Assembly: GCA_021234155.1 (NCBI GenBank)
Contig: JAJEKV010000001.1
Location: forward strand, 16,685,491 to 16,749,490
Length of the DNA: 64,000 nt
Reading direction: 5' to 3'
DNA from: Isoetes taiwanensis
Taxonomy: Eukaryota > Streptophyta > Lycopodiopsida > Isoetales > Isoetaceae
Positions 35,301-48,663 of the stretch are shown here, piece after piece. The first letter of the stretch is position 1; every line of letters starts with the position of its first letter. The notes under the pieces were generated by a model that saw only the letters and a program-made list of their open reading frames with translations, was not told where the DNA came from and ran no database searches. The position numbers and the translations under genes were made by a program.

Positions 35301-38300
35301 AGGATTCCGTGGCGAGGCCGAACTCAAAGAAGCGCCAAGTAGCTCACTTCCATCACCTCGTAGTCAATTGGCCCTGGATGTGCATGCGGGATCTTGTCGT
35401 GGAGGCGTGGTGTTTCCGCCTAACTACCGCCAAAACCGGCCAGGTCTGACTTGCTCCCTAGGGTAATTTAAGCCATTCCGGACCCCGATTTGGGGTCTAT
35501 TTGCCATTCCGGGAGCATCCCCGTGCGAGAGCGACAAAGCAGTCTGCGGTTTCTCTGGCCAGAGCCTTGAAGGGGCGCCCACATGGTTTGACAAGTTCTC
35601 GGGACCCGATCTGGAATCTTTTGGACCTTCAGAAGGGGGGCCCGGCCCACAGGCGGAGGGATCCCAGCGGTGGGATGGGGGGCCCAGGGCTCGGGGAGGA
35701 GTGGTCGTAAGCGTCTGCGACCAGGGGGCTGGCTGCCGAAGAGGCGCCCACCGGGGAACTTTTTTGAATCAGCCTCACAGGGGTCAGGACTCTCCCTCTT
35801 GAGGGGATCCCTCCAGGTCTGGCCTCGTTTGACTTGGGGGAAGGGGTGCCCGGCTCGGTTGCCACAGGGCTGCCGGCCGTTCTAATACTAACCTTTGACC
35901 TAGACGCTTCTCGAAAATTCGAAAAATTGGGCGTGTCAGGATGAATTAGGGATCCGTACGTAAAGCGAATTTATTTGCGTGCAATGCATTAATTGCGAAT
36001 TCTGGAGAATGTCGCTGCCAGCACTTAAGCCCCAGACTTCTACTTGCCCTTCCGGAGGAGGGGAAAGGCCCAAACTCGCTCCGTCGGTTCCTTGCTCCGT
36101 GACTACCGGTACAGCGCTACCGGCCGGGTCCCAAATTACACCTTGGAGCCGGAGTTCGGCCCCAAAACGTAAACGCTACAGGGGAGGCACGGCAACCCAC
36201 GGGGTTTCACGTTTGGAGAGCTCCCTTATGGTCGGCCGGGACCTTTAGGTATCTTGAAGATGAGTTAAGGGTGTTGGCGGCGAGGCCAGCGGACCCTAAA
36301 ATCCCTCGGGCTGCTTTAAATTTCCCTCTCCCAAGGCCACGAAAGGGGACGGGGCGGGCGACCTCCGGGTCGCGTCATTTCGCCAATGGACTCGGAGAAC
36401 GTCGACATTGCCACGGGGACCAAGTTAGTGGCGGAAGACCACCCGAACTCCAAGAAGCGCCAAAGTAGCTCACTTCCATCACACTCGTAGTGTCAATTGG
36501 CCTAGGATATTGCATCGCGAGGATCTTGTCGTGGAAGCGTGATGTGTTCCCTTCTTCATAAAACCGAAATGATCGACTTGCTCCCTAAGGGTAATTTATT
36601 CATTAGGGACGATTTGGTCTATTGCCATTAGGAGCATCCCCAGGTGCCCGAGCGATAAAACGTGCCCCGGTTTCTACAGAAGTGACATCGGGGCGCCCAG
36701 CGGTTTTGACAAAGGGTTACTCCGGTGGGAATCTGGAATCGCACGGACGCTTCCCGAAGGGGCCACGAGCGGAGGATCCAGCAGTCGGATAGGGGAGCGG
36801 GCTGGGAGGAGTGTCGTGGCGTGCGAGCCAGGGGGGCCCGAGGAAGAGGCTGCCTGGGGGAACTTTTGAATCACGCCTCACGGGGGTCCGGGACTCTACT
36901 CCCCTCTTGTGAGGATCCTCCCGGAGTCGGCACCTCGTTTGACTTGGGAAGGGGTGCAGCTGGTTGCCTGGCGAGGGCTGCCCAGGCAGATTCTATCTTA
37001 ACCCTTTGACCTAGACCTTCTCAGAAAATTCGAAGAATTGGGCGTGTCTTTGGAGATGAATTAGGGATCGGCTTAAAAACCGAATTTATTACCCCGTTGC
37101 AATGCATTAATTCGCGAAGATTCTGAATGTCTTGCCATACCAAAAGCCCCAGAGCTTCTACTTGCCACATCGGGGAGGAGAAGGCCAAACTTCCGCTCAG
37201 GTAGTTCCCCTTACTTTCCGTGTTCTCAGGCTGGCGCCTGGGCGGGTTGGAGTGCAGCGAGACCGGGACTCGGCCCCAAAGTAAGCCCTTCTAGAGCACG
37301 GCAGCCCACGGGGTTTCGTTTAGGAGGCTTCGCGCTCGGTCAGTAGGGACCTTGCCCGGAGTGTCTTGAGAGATGGAGTTGGGGTGTTGGCCCGGCAGGC
37401 GGACCCTAAAATCCCTCCCGGGCTGCTTGCCCCAAATTTCCTCTCCCAAGGCCACGGGGCCAGGGCCAGGCGACCTAAGCTCTCCGGGAATCAGCGATCC
37501 CGACTCTGCCAATGGACTCGAGCGGTCGACATTTACAGGGGACCAAGTTCCGTGGCGAAGACCACCGGGAACTCCAAGAAGCGCCAAAGTAGCTCACTTC
37601 CATCACACTTTCATTAGTCAATTGGCTAGGATGTGCATCGCGGGATCTCGTCGTGGAGAGCGTGGAGATGTTCCCGCTACTTTACAAAACCGTAGTCAAC
37701 TTGCTCCCTAGGGTAATTTACCAGCCATTCAGGACGATTTAGCGGGGTCTATTACCGATAGAACATCCGGAATGCCCGACGACAAAAGCAGTCGCGGTTT
37801 CTTTCGGTCAGGCATCGGGCGGCCAGCCGGTTTGACAAGTTCTCGGACTGATCACGGAATCTTTGGACCTTCGAAGAGGGGCCACGGCGGAGGATCAACG
37901 GTCGGATAGGGGAGCGGGCTCCGGGAGGTGGTCATTGGCGATGCGGCCCCGAGGCCTTACCGAGGAAGGGCTGCCTCGAGGAGCTTTGGATCGCCTCACG
38001 GGGTGGGACTCTCCCCTCTTGTGGGGATCCACGCAGGTCGGCCTGGTTTGACTTGGGAAGGGTGCGGCTCGGTTGCTTACTGGCGGGCTGCCCGTGGATT
38101 CCTATCTTAACCAACTGACCTAGACCTTCTCAGAAATTGAAAATTGGGCCGTGTGCTGGAGATGAATTAGGGATCCGGCAAAAGCCGAATTTTATTTTCG
38201 TGCAATACATTAATTATTCTTGAATTCACGAATGTCTTGCAAAAGCCCCGACTTCTGCTTGCCACATCGGGAGGAGGAAGGCCCAAACTCGCTCAGGTCG

Positions 38301-38663
38301 GTTCCCCTTGCTCGATATTCTCATTGGCGCTATAGAGCCCGGTCCCAAGTGCAGCGAGACCCGGACTTCGGCCCCAAAGCGTAAGCCTTCACAGAGCGGC
38401 AGCCCACGGGTTTTACGTTTGGGAGGCCCTCCTTGTCAGTGTGGGACTGTAGGTGTCTTGAGAGTGGAGTTGGAATTATTTGGCGGGCCCTTGACCCTAA
38501 AATCCCCTCAGGAGGCTGCTTTGCCCCATTTCCCTCTCCCAAGGCCTGAGGGGCCGGGCCAGGCGCTCCGGAGGAATCGCGTCGACTCTGCCAATGGACT
38601 CGAGAGCGTCGACATTGCCACAGGGACCAAGTTCAGAGTGGCAGAAGACCACCCGAACTCCAA

Positions 38664-38805
38664 GTCCATTGTCCTTCCATCCAGTTATTCTTTGGTCCGG
38701 TGTTTCCATATTTCCATAAACCATTGAGATCCTTCAATTCCATTCCGGGATCATTTTCCGTTCCCGTCCCGGGTCCCGCCATTTGTTCCATTCAGTCACC
38801 CTTGG
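38664..38805. repeat. Foreign segment in one monomer
   Basis: In this monomer the usual run of about 245 bp from AGAAGCGCCAAAGTAGC to the AGTCGCGG block is replaced by about 142 bp of unrelated pyrimidine-rich sequence (starting TCCATTGTCCTTCCATCC). The monomer is correspondingly about 105 bp short (38110 to 39115). Normal sequence resumes at TTTCTGGTGAAGCATCCGGG. Confidence 0.75.
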
Positions 38806-41800
38806 GAGTTTCTGGTGAAGCATCCGGGCCCATGGTTTGGCAGGATTCTCGGGGCCCGTCTGGAATCTTTTGGACCTTCTAGAAGAGGGGCCTGACGGAG
38901 GATCAGCGGTGGATAAGGGGGCGGGAAGGAGTGGTCGTGCGTCGGCCGAGGCGCTGCGAGGGAAAGAGTGCCGGGAACTTTTGGATCCCCGCCCATCACG
39001 GGGTCCGGGACTCTCCCCCTCACTTGTGAGGATCCCTCCAAGGTCGGCCTGCGTTTGACTTGGGGAAGGGTGCGGCTGGGTTGCCACAGCGGGCTGCCCG
39101 ACGTTCTAGCTCTTAACCAGCAGCCCTGGAGCCTTCTCAAAGGGTAATTCGAAAGGGTGGGCGTGTGCTGGAGATGAATTAGGGATCCCGGCAGCCAAAA
39201 ACCCGGAATTTATTTCGTGCATGCATTAATTGCAATTCACGAATGTCTTGCCACCAAAGCGCCCCCGACTTCTACTTGCCACGCCGGGGAGGAGGAAAGG
39301 CCCAAACTCGCTCACGAGTCAGTTCCCCGCTGCTTGCTCCGTATTCACCGAGGCTGCGCCACCGGCCAGGTCCCAGTGCAACCAGACCAGGACTGCGGCC
39401 CCAAACATGTAAACCCTTCTGAGCACGGCAGCCCGCGGGGTTTGCGTTTCGGAGGCCCTCTCGCCCCCGGGCCGGCGGGACCTTGCGGCGCGTGTCTTGA
39501 AGGTGGGTGGGGTGTGGCCTTGAGCCTTGGACCCTAAACCTCCGGTGCTGCTTGCCCCAAATTTCCTCTCCCCCAAGGCCGAGGGACCCGGTTGAGGCGA
39601 CCTCCCTCTCTGAGTCAGCGATCGGCTACGCCAATGGACCAGGCGTCGACATTGCCACAGGGACCCAGGATTACAAAGTGGCTTGAAGACCACCCGAACT
39701 CAAGAAGCGCCAAAGTAGCTCACTTCCATCACACTTTCAGTAGTCCCGGTGGCCTAGGATGTGCATGCGGGGATCGCCCGTAGGTGGAGGCGTGGAGATG
39801 TTTCAGCCTTCTTCGCCAAAACCGGCCAGATCTAACTTGCTCCCCTAGGGTGAATTTAGCTATTCAGGACCCCGATTTAAGGAGTCTGCCATTCACGGGA
39901 GCATCCTGGGTGCGAGCGACAAAGCTTGATGCTTGCGGTTTCTGGTAGACATCGGGGCCGCCCAGCGGTTTAGCAAGGATTCTCAGGACCCGATCTGGAA
40001 TCTTTTGGACCTTCACAGAAGAGGGAGCCTGAGCGGAGGATCCAGCAGTGGGATAGGGGCCCAGACTCAGGAGGAGTGGTCGTGCCCGTCTGACCCAGCC
40101 ACAGGGGGCGGCCCGGGAAGAGGCGCCTCGGGGAGCTTTTGAATCCAGCCTCACGGGTGGGACTCTCCCCTCTTGTGAGGGATCCCTCCAAGGTCTGGCC
40201 CCTGGTTTGACTTGAAAGAAGGGGAAGGAGTGGTGCAGCTCGGGTGCCACTGCTTGAGGCTGCCCGGCCGTTCTATCTTAACCGCTGACCCACCGGGCCT
40301 TCTCCGAAAATTAGAAGGGTAGGTAGGTGTCTTTGGAGATGAATTAGGGATCGGCGGCAAAAAGCAGGAATTTATTTTACGTGCAATGCATTAATTTAAA
40401 TTCTGAATGTCTTGCCACCCTTTACCAGCCCGACTTCTACTTGCCCACGCCGGAGGAGGAAAGGCCCGAGCCTAAAGCTCCGTCCGGTTCCCCTTTGCTT
40501 TCCAGAGTATTCGGTACTGGCGCTTCTCGGCGAGGTCCCAAAGTGCAGCGGACCGGTTCATTTAAAACGTAAACCCTTCACAGAGCACGGCAGCCCACGA
40601 GGGGTTTCGTTTGGGAGGCCCTCTCGCCCTGTCGGTCCGGTAGGACGCTGGCGGGTGTCTTGTGAAGTGGAGTTGGGGTGTTGGCCGGGCCTTGGACCCA
40701 CAAAATCCTCAGGGCTGCTTGCTAAATTTCCTCTCCCAGGCCACAGGGAGACGGTGCGAGGGCGACCTCAGCTCTCGGGTCGCTGATCGACTGCCAATGG
40801 ACTCGGAGAGCGATGGAGCATTGCCCCAGGGGACCAAGTTAAAGTGGCGGAAGACCACCCGAACTCCAAGAAGCGCCAAAGTAGCTCACTTCCATCACAC
40901 TCGTAGTCAATTAGCTAGGATGTGCATGCGGGATCTTGTCGTGGAGGCGTGAGTGTTGTTTCCCTTCTTCGCCAAAACCGGTGATCTAACTTGCTCCCTA
41001 GGAGGTATTTAGCCATTCCGGACGATTTGGCAGTCTATTGCCATTCGGAGCATCCGGTGCGAGCGACAAAAGCTTGATGCTTGGTTCTACAGAGTCAGAC
41101 ATCGGGGCCCTTTGACAAGTTCTCCTGGGACCCGATCACGGAGTCTTTTGGACCTCGAAGAGGGGCCTGACGGAGGATCAGCGGTGGGATAGGCAGGGCT
41201 CGGGGAGGAGCAGGTCGTGGCGATGCCCGTGAGGCCCGGCTGCCCAGGAAGAGGCTGCCTGGGAACTTTTGGATCCCTAGCCTCACGGGGTGGACTCTCC
41301 CCTCTTGTGAGGATCCACCTGCAGAGTCCTAGCCCCTCGTTTGACTTGAGGGAAGGTGCAGCTGGTTGCCCTGTGGCAGAAATTTTGCTTAGGCAAATTA
41401 CATCTTAACAGCTGGCTGAACCTTCTCGAAAATTCCGAGAATTGGGCCGTGTCTTTGGAGATGAATTAGGGATCCGTGGCAAGGAATTTATTTTTGCCGT
41501 TAATCGTTAATTGCGAATTCTGAATGTGCTACCCTTTGCAAAGCCCCCGACTTCTACTTGCCACATCAGGGAGGGAGAAAGGTGAAACTTCCGCTCGTCA
41601 GTTCCCCTTGCTCACATACAATTACAGGCTGCGCTTCGGCCAGTCGAAGTGCAGCAGGGCCGGGACTTCGGCCCCAAAGCGTAAGCCAGCTTCTAGGCAC
41701 GGCAGCCCGCTGGGGTTCGTTTGGGAGGCCCTCTCCCTTGTCAGATTGGCCGGGGACGCTTGGCGTGTCTTGAAGTATGGGATTGGGGTGTTGGCCTTGG

Positions 41801-44800
41801 TAGCCGGACCCTAAAATCCCTCAGCACACCCCAAATTTCCTCTCCCAAGGCCACGAGGGGCCGGGCCGAGGCGACCTCCGGCTCTCGGAGTCGCGTCCCG
41901 ACTGCCAATGGACCGAGCGTGCGACATTGCCACAGGGGACCAAGTTAAAAGTGGCGAGGAAGACCACCCAGAACTCCAAGAGCCAAAGTAGCTCACTTCC
42001 ATCACACTCGTAGTCAATTGGCCTAGGATGTGCATGCGGGGATATATGCGTGGAGGCGTGTGAAGTGTTTCCCGCTTTCTTTAAAACAGCCAGTCTAACT
42101 TGCTCCCTAGGGTAATTTAGCCATTCGGTTGATTTGGCGGGAATCTGTTACCATTAGAATCCCAGGATGCGAGCGACAAAGCGATCTTGAGTTTTACCTA
42201 CCAAGAGGTAGACATCGGGGCGCCCAGCGGTTTTAGCAAGTTCTCGGACCCGATCTGGGAATCTTTGGACCTTCCAGAAGGGCCCCTGAGCCGGAGGATC
42301 CAGCAGTGGGATAAGGGGCTGGGGCTCACGGAGGGTGGTCTCGTCCATGTCCCAAACCCAGGGGGAGGCCGGCCCGAGGAAGAGGCTGCCTCGGGGAGCA
42401 GGATCCACGCCTCCTGGGGTCCGGACTCTCCCCTCTTGGCTGGGATCTCCCAAAGGTCCCTGGCACTCGTTTGACTTGGGGAAGGGTGCCGAAGCTCAGT
42501 TGCCCTGCAGCGGAGCTGCTGACGGTCTAATCTTAACCCTTTGACCTAGACCTTCCGAAAATTCCCGAAAGAATTGGGCCATATTGCTGGAGATGAATTA
42601 GGGATCCAGCTGGCCGAAGCGGAATTTATTTTAGTGCAATGCATTGTTAGAATTTCACGAATGTCTTGCCCTTTACAAAGCCCAGGCCTACTGCCCACAT
42701 GAGGAGGAGGAAAAGGTAAACTCATCAAAAATTGAGTTCCCCTTGCTTTCCGGTATTCACAGAACGCTGCTTCTCGGCCCAGGAGTCCCAAGTGCAACCG
42801 GACCGGGACTGGGCCCCAAAGCGTAAACCCTTCTAGAAATTTTGGCAGCCCACCCGGGGTTTACTGCGTTTAGGAGGCCCTCTCCCAATGGGGTCGGCCG
42901 GGACCTTCTTGTAGGTGTCTTGAAGATGAGTTGGGGTGTTGGCGGACCCCTAAAATCCCTCGGTGCTTGCCCCAATTTCCTCTCCCCAAGGCCTGAGGGG
43001 CCCGGGCCGAGGCTGACCTCCCCCTCTCACGAGGTCCTTGACTCTGCCAATGGACTCGAGCGTCGACATTGCCACAGGGACCAAGTTAAGTGGCCAGAGA
43101 CCACCAAGACTCCAAGAAGCGCCAAAGTGGCTCACTTCCATCACCTCGTAGTCAATTGGCCTAGGATGTGCATGGGATCTCTTTATGGAGTGGAGGCGTG
43201 AAGTGTTTCAGCCCTACTAGCAAAACCCGGCCAGTCTAACTTGCTCACAGGTAATTCCCATGCATTAGGAACCCGATTTGGCGAGGTCTATTTGCCATTC
43301 CAGGAGCATCCCGGTGCGAGCGACCATGATCACGGGGTTTCTACAAAGGCATCCCGGGGCCTTCCCGTTTGATAGTTCCTACAGGACCCGATGGAATCTT
43401 TGGACCTTCGAGGCCACGAGCGAGGAGAGATCAGCAGTGGGATAGAGGCCCAGGAGCTCAGGGAGGTGGTCGATAGCGTCACGACCCGGCGGGGAAGCCT
43501 TGGCCTGAGGAAGAGCACCTCGGGGAACTTTTGAGATCCCGCCTCACAGGGGTCAGGACTCTCCCTGCCGCTGAGAGGGATCACACGCAAGATCTGGCCT
43601 CGTTTGACTTGGGGAGGGTGCATTTCGGTACGCCACCTGTGAGAACACCCCTGAAGCCCAGTTCTAATGCTAACCCTGACCTAGACCTTCTCAGAATTAG
43701 AAATTAGGTAGTGTCTTTGGAGATGAATTAAAGGATACGGCAAAAGCCCGGGAATTTATTTTAGATTACACGGTGCATTAATTGGAATTTAGAATCATAC
43801 TTAGCACCAAAAAATTTTAGACTTCTACGCACGCCGAGGGAGGAGGAAAGGGGCCCAAACTTCAGCTCGTCGGTTCCCTTGCTCAGTATTCTCGACTGTT
43901 TGCACTTCTGGTGGGAGTCCCAAGTTACCTTGAGACCCGGGACTTCGGCCCCAAAGCGTAAACCCTTCTAGAGGCACGGCAGCCCGGGGTTTGGAACAGG
44001 AGGCTCCCTCTCCCCTTGTCGGTCCCGGCCGGGGACCTTGTGAGTGTCTTGAAGATGGAGTTGGGGGTGTTGGCCTTGAGCGGGCCTAAAATCCCACTGG
44101 GGCTGCTTTGTTTCCTCTCCCGAGGCCACGGGGGCCGGACGGCTGACCTCCCTCTCCGGTCAGCGATCTGACTGCGCCAATGGACTCGAGAGCATTCATT
44201 GCCACAGGGACCAAGTTAGTGGCAGAAGACCCACCAGACACCCAAAGAAGCGCCAAAGTAGCTCACTTCCATCCCTTTCAAGTAGTCAATTGGCCTAGGA
44301 TGTGCATCGCGAGGGATAATAGGTGGAGGCGTGGTATTTCCGCTTCTTTGCGCCAAAACCGGTAGTCTAGCATCTAGGACATTTCGCCATTCGACGATTT
44401 GGCGAGGTCTATTTGCCATTCGGAGCATCGGTGCGAGCGACAAAAGCAGAGTACGGTTTCTACAAAGCCGGAGCATCGGGGGCGCCCAGCGGTTGCGACA
44501 AGTTCTCAGGACCCGATCGGAATCTTTTGGACCTTCCGAAGAGGGGCCACGAGCGGAGGATCAGCGGTGGGATAGGGGCGGGGCGCTCGGAGGTGGTCAT
44601 TAAGCGATGCGACCGGGGAAGCCTTGTACCCGGAAGGGGGCTGCCTCGGGGAACTTTGGATCCGCCTCACGAGTCCTGGGACTCTCCCCTAACGTGAGGG
44701 ATCACAGGGTTTGGCCTCGCGTTTGACTTGGGGAAGGGTGCGGCTGGTTTACAGCGAGAGTGCGCTGGCGGCCGGATTCTATGCTAACCTTTGACCTAGA

Positions 44801-45756
44801 CCCAGCTACTCGAAAATTCCGAAAAGTGGGCCGTGTCTTTGGGGAGATGGGAGCTAGGAGTCGTGGCAAAACGAATTTATTTTTAGGTGCAATGCATTAA
44901 TTGCGAATTCTGAATGTCTTGCCAACTGCCAGCGCCCCAGAACTTCTACTTGCCACATCGGGGAGGAGGAAGGCCCAAGCTTCCATCCGTCCGGTTCCCT
45001 TGCTTTCAAGTATTCACCGAGAACGACTTCGGCCAGGTCCCAGGGTGCAGCGGACGGGACTTCGGCCCCAAAGCATTAAGCCAGCTACAGAGGCACGGCA
45101 GCTACGGGGTTTTGCGTTTGGGAGGCCCTCTCCTTGTGAGACCGGCGGGACCTTGCCCGTTGTCTTGAGTAGGTTGGGGTGTTGTTGGCAGCGAGGCGGA
45201 CCTAAAATCCCCTCGGAGGCTGCTTGCCCAAATTTCCCTCTCCCCAAGGCCGGGGCCGGACGAGGCGACCTCAAGCTCTCGGTCAGCGTCGACTCACGCC
45301 AATGGACTGGAAACGTCGACATTGCCACAGGGGACCAAGTTCCGTGGCGAGGAAGACCACCCGAACTCAGAAGCGCCAAAGTAGCTCGCTTTTACATCAC
45401 CTCGTAATCCGATTGGCCTAGGATGTGCATGCGGGATCTTGTCGTGGTGAGTGTTTCGCTGCTAGCAAAACCGGCCCAGTCTAACTTGCTCCCTAGGGTA
45501 ATTTCGCCATTCGGACCCGGTTGGCGGGGTCTGTTGCCCATTCGGAGCATCCCGGTGCGAGCGACAAAAGCAGTCACGGTTTCTACAAGAGCCTTCGGGG
45601 CCCGTAGGACAGCAAGTTCTCTAGGACACGTCTGGAATCTTTTGGACCTTCCGAAGGGGCCCACGAGCGGAGGATCCGCGGTCGGATAGGGGCGGGCTCG
45701 GGAAGGTGGTCGTGAAAGCGTGCGGCCAGGGGGCTTGTGCGCGAGGAAGAGGGGGT

Positions 45757-46335
45757 NNNNNNNNNNNNNNNNNNNNNNNNNNNNNNNNNNNNNNNNNNNN
45801 NNNNNNNNNNNNNNNNNNNNNNNNNNNNNNNNNNNNNNNNNNNNNNNNNNNNNNNNNNNNNNNNNNNNNNNNNNNNNNNNNNNNNNNNNNNNNNNNNNNN
45901 NNNNNNNNNNNNNNNNNNNNNNNNNNNNNNNNNNNNNNNNNNNNNNNNNNNNNNNNNNNNNNNNNNNNNNNNNNNNNNNNNNNNNNNNNNNNNNNNNNNN
46001 NNNNNNNNNNNNNNNNNNNNNNNNNNNNNNNNNNNNNNNNNNNNNNNNNNNNNNNNNNNNNNNNNNNNNNNNNNNNNNNNNNNNNNNNNNNNNNNNNNNN
46101 NNNNNNNNNNNNNNNNNNNNNNNNNNNNNNNNNNNNNNNNNNNNNNNNNNNNNNNNNNNNNNNNNNNNNNNNNNNNNNNNNNNNNNNNNNNNNNNNNNNN
46201 NNNNNNNNNNNNNNNNNNNNNNNNNNNNNNNNNNNNNNNNNNNNNNNNNNNNNNNNNNNNNNNNNNNNNNNNNNNNNNNNNNNNNNNNNNNNNNNNNNNN
46301 NNNNNNNNNNNNNNNNNNNNNNNNNNNNNNNNNNN
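45757..46335. other. Assembly gap, 579 N
   Basis: A sized gap inside the array. The landmark spacing across it (44786 to 47298, 2512 bp) is about 290 bp more than two monomers, so the N run is probably too long by that amount or hides a rearrangement. Confidence 0.98.
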
Positions 46336-46343
46336 TTGGTATG

Positions 46344-46365
46344 CTTCGTTCAGTTACGTATTGCT
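46344..46365 (+). other. Oxford Nanopore adapter remnant
   Basis: Eight bases after the N gap the sequence contains CTTCGTTCAGTTACGTATTG followed by CT, an exact 22-base match to the end of the standard nanopore ligation adapter. The monomer begins at once after it (TTCTCGGAGGAGGAAAGGCCC). This is technical sequence, not plant DNA. Confidence 0.92.
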
Positions 46366-48663
46366 TTCTCGGAGGAGGAAAGGCCCAAACTCCATCCGTC
46401 CCGATTCCCCTTTGCTGCGTATTCTCGGCTTATAGCTGCCGGCGGGTCCCAGTGCAACAGACCCGGGGACTTCGGCCCCAAAACGTAAACCCAGCTAGAG
46501 CTGGCAGCCTGGCGGGGTTTTACGTTTAGGAGGCCTCTCCTTGTCCGGTCAGTAGGGACCTTAGCGCGTGTCTTGGAAGATGGAGTTGGGGTGTTGGCCT
46601 TGAGCCTTGGACCCTAAATCCCCTCCGGAGGCTGCTTTTAAATTTCCTCTCACGGGCCACAGGGGCCGGACGGGCGACCTCCCTCGAATCGCTGATCGAC
46701 TCGCCAATGGACTGGAGCGTCGACATTGCCACCAGGGACCAAGTTAAAGTGGCGGGAAGACCACCCGAACTCCAAGAGCGCCAGTAGCTCACTTCCATCA
46801 CGCACCAAGTAGTGGGTTAACAGGATGGCGAAATGCGGGGATCATGCGTGGAGGCATTGAGTGTTTCGCTACTTAAAAGCCAGGCGTCTGCTTGCTCCCT
46901 AGGGTAATTTAGCCATTCAGGACTGATTTGGCGGGGTCTATTTGCCATTCCGGAGCATCCAGGTGCGACGACAAAGCAGTCTGCGGTTTCTACAAAGGCC
47001 CATCCCAGGGGCCGGTTGACAAGTTCTCGGGACCGTCGGAATCTTTTGGACCTTCGAAGAGGGGCCTGAGCGGAGGATCAGCGGTCGGATAGAGGCCCAG
47101 GAGCTCACGGGAGAGTGGTCGATAGCGTCGCGACCCAGGGAGGCCGAGGAAGAGTGCTTGCCGGGAACTTTGGATCAGCCTCACGGGGTCAGGACTCTCC
47201 CTTGTAGGGGATCCACGGAGTCAGCCTCGTTTGACTTGGGGAAGGTGCGGCTCGGCTGCCACCGCAGCAGAGGCTGCCCAGGCCGTTCTAATGCCCCAAC
47301 CCTTTGACTGAGCCTTCTCAGAAGATTAGAAGGGGTGGTGTCTTTGGAGATGAATTAGGGATCATTGTAAAAGCGAGATTTATTTTCGTCGCGATGCATT
47401 AATTGCGAATTCTGGTGTCTTACCCTTTACCAGCCCGGCTTCTACTTGCCACATCGGGGAGGAGGAAAGGCCCAAACTCCGCTCCGTCGGTTCCCTTGCT
47501 CATTATTCTCGGCTGCTTCGGCCGGGTCGGTATGAGACCGGGGACTCGGCCCCAAAGCGTAAACCCTTCTAGAGGCACGGCAGCCCACGGGGTTTCGTTT
47601 GGGAGGCTCTCTCCTTATCGGTCAGTAGGGACCTTTAGTGTCTTGAAGATGGAGTTGGTGTTGGCCTTGAAGCGGACCCTAAAATCCCTCCGGTGTTTAG
47701 CGCCCCAAATTTCCTCTCCCCAAGGCCTGCAGGGACGGACGGTGACCTCCCTCTCTGGGAATCGCTGATCGACTCTGCCAATGGACTCGAGCGTCGACAT
47801 TGCTACAGGGACCAAGTTCGTGTGAAGACCACGAACTCAAGAAGCCAAAGTAGCTCACTTCCATCACCTCGTGAATCCCGATTGGCCTAGGATGTGCATG
47901 GGATCTTGTATCGTGGAGGCGTGAGTGTTTCCTTCTTCATAAAGCCGTAGTGTAACTTGCTCCTAAGTGAATTTGCCATTCAGGACGATTTGGCGGGGTC
48001 TATTTGCCATTCCGGAGCATCCGGTGCCCGGCGACAAAACAGTCTTGGTTTCTACAAAGGCGTAGACATCGGGGCCCAGCGGTTTGACAAGTTCTCGGGA
48101 CCCGATCTGGAATCTTTTGGACCCAACCCTAAGAAGAGGGGCCTGAGCGGAGGAATCCAGCGGTCGGATAGGGAGCCGGCTCGGGAGGTGGTCGATGCGT
48201 GCAGCCACGAGGGCGCTGCCGGGGAAGAGCGCCTCGGGGAACTTTTGGATCCGCTCACGAGATGGGACTCTCCACCTCTTGTGAGGGATCACGCAAAGGT
48301 CAGCTCGTTTGACTTGGGGAAGGTGCATTTCGTTTGCCACAGCGGGCTGCCCGGCCGTTCATCACTAACCCTTTATTTTCGTTATTCTCCGAAAATTCCG
48401 AAGATTGGAATTATTGCTGGAGATGGATTAGGGATCGGCCAAAAGCGAGATTTATTTTTACGTGCAATGCATTAATTGCGAATTCTGAATATCTTGCCAC
48501 TGCCAAAGCCCCGGAGCTTCTGCTTGCCACATGGAGGAGAAGGCCCAAACTCCGCTCGCGTCGGTTCCCCTTGCTCGTATTCACCGAACGGCAGCACCAC
48601 CGGCCAGTCCAAATTACAGCGGACGGGACCATTTAAAGCAGTAAACCCTTCTAGAGCACGGCA

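Larger units (their letters stand above)
21581..48663 (+). repeat. Tandem satellite array, monomer about 1.11 kb, about 24 copies
   Basis: All copies are head to tail. The landmark AACCCTTTGACCTAGACC or its variant occurs at 21591, 23611, 24723, 25824, 26946, 28038, 29152, 30333, 31422, 32546, 33685, 34781, 35890, 37000, 38110, 39115, 40280, 41407, 42535, 43672, 44786, (gap), 47298 and 48366, giving a mean of about 1109 bp between 23611 and 44786 once the 100 N are removed. The monomer is clearly GC-richer than the flanks. Conserved blocks are TCGTTTGACTTGGGG, GATGAATTAGGGATC, GCAATGCATTAATTGC, CTTGAAGTGGAGTTGGGGTG, CCAATGGACTCGAGCGTCGA and GTAGCTCACTTCCATCAC. No frame stays open across copies. 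I compared it mentally with 5S and 45S rRNA, U2 and U6 and found no match. Copies differ mainly by small indels. The array ends at 48663 inside CGGCAA...TTGCCG. Confidence 0.95.

Noticed and set aside
45706-46529. Long open frames of 230-270 codons across the second gap
   Set aside because: They consist almost wholly of N and are translation artefacts.
21581-48663. Many 60-220-codon open frames in the array
   Set aside because: They shift position and frame from copy to copy with each small indel, none stays open through a full monomer, and the composition is simply GC-rich. They are not genes.
21581-48663. Ribosomal DNA (45S IGS or 5S) or snRNA gene cluster
   Set aside because: The tandem 1.1-kb GC-rich units suggested it, but I see no rRNA-coding sequence, no 5S internal promoter, and no U2 or U6 signature in any monomer.
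21581-48663. CRISPR array or other spaced-repeat immune system
   Set aside because: Units are long, contiguous and without unique spacers, in a plant nuclear context.
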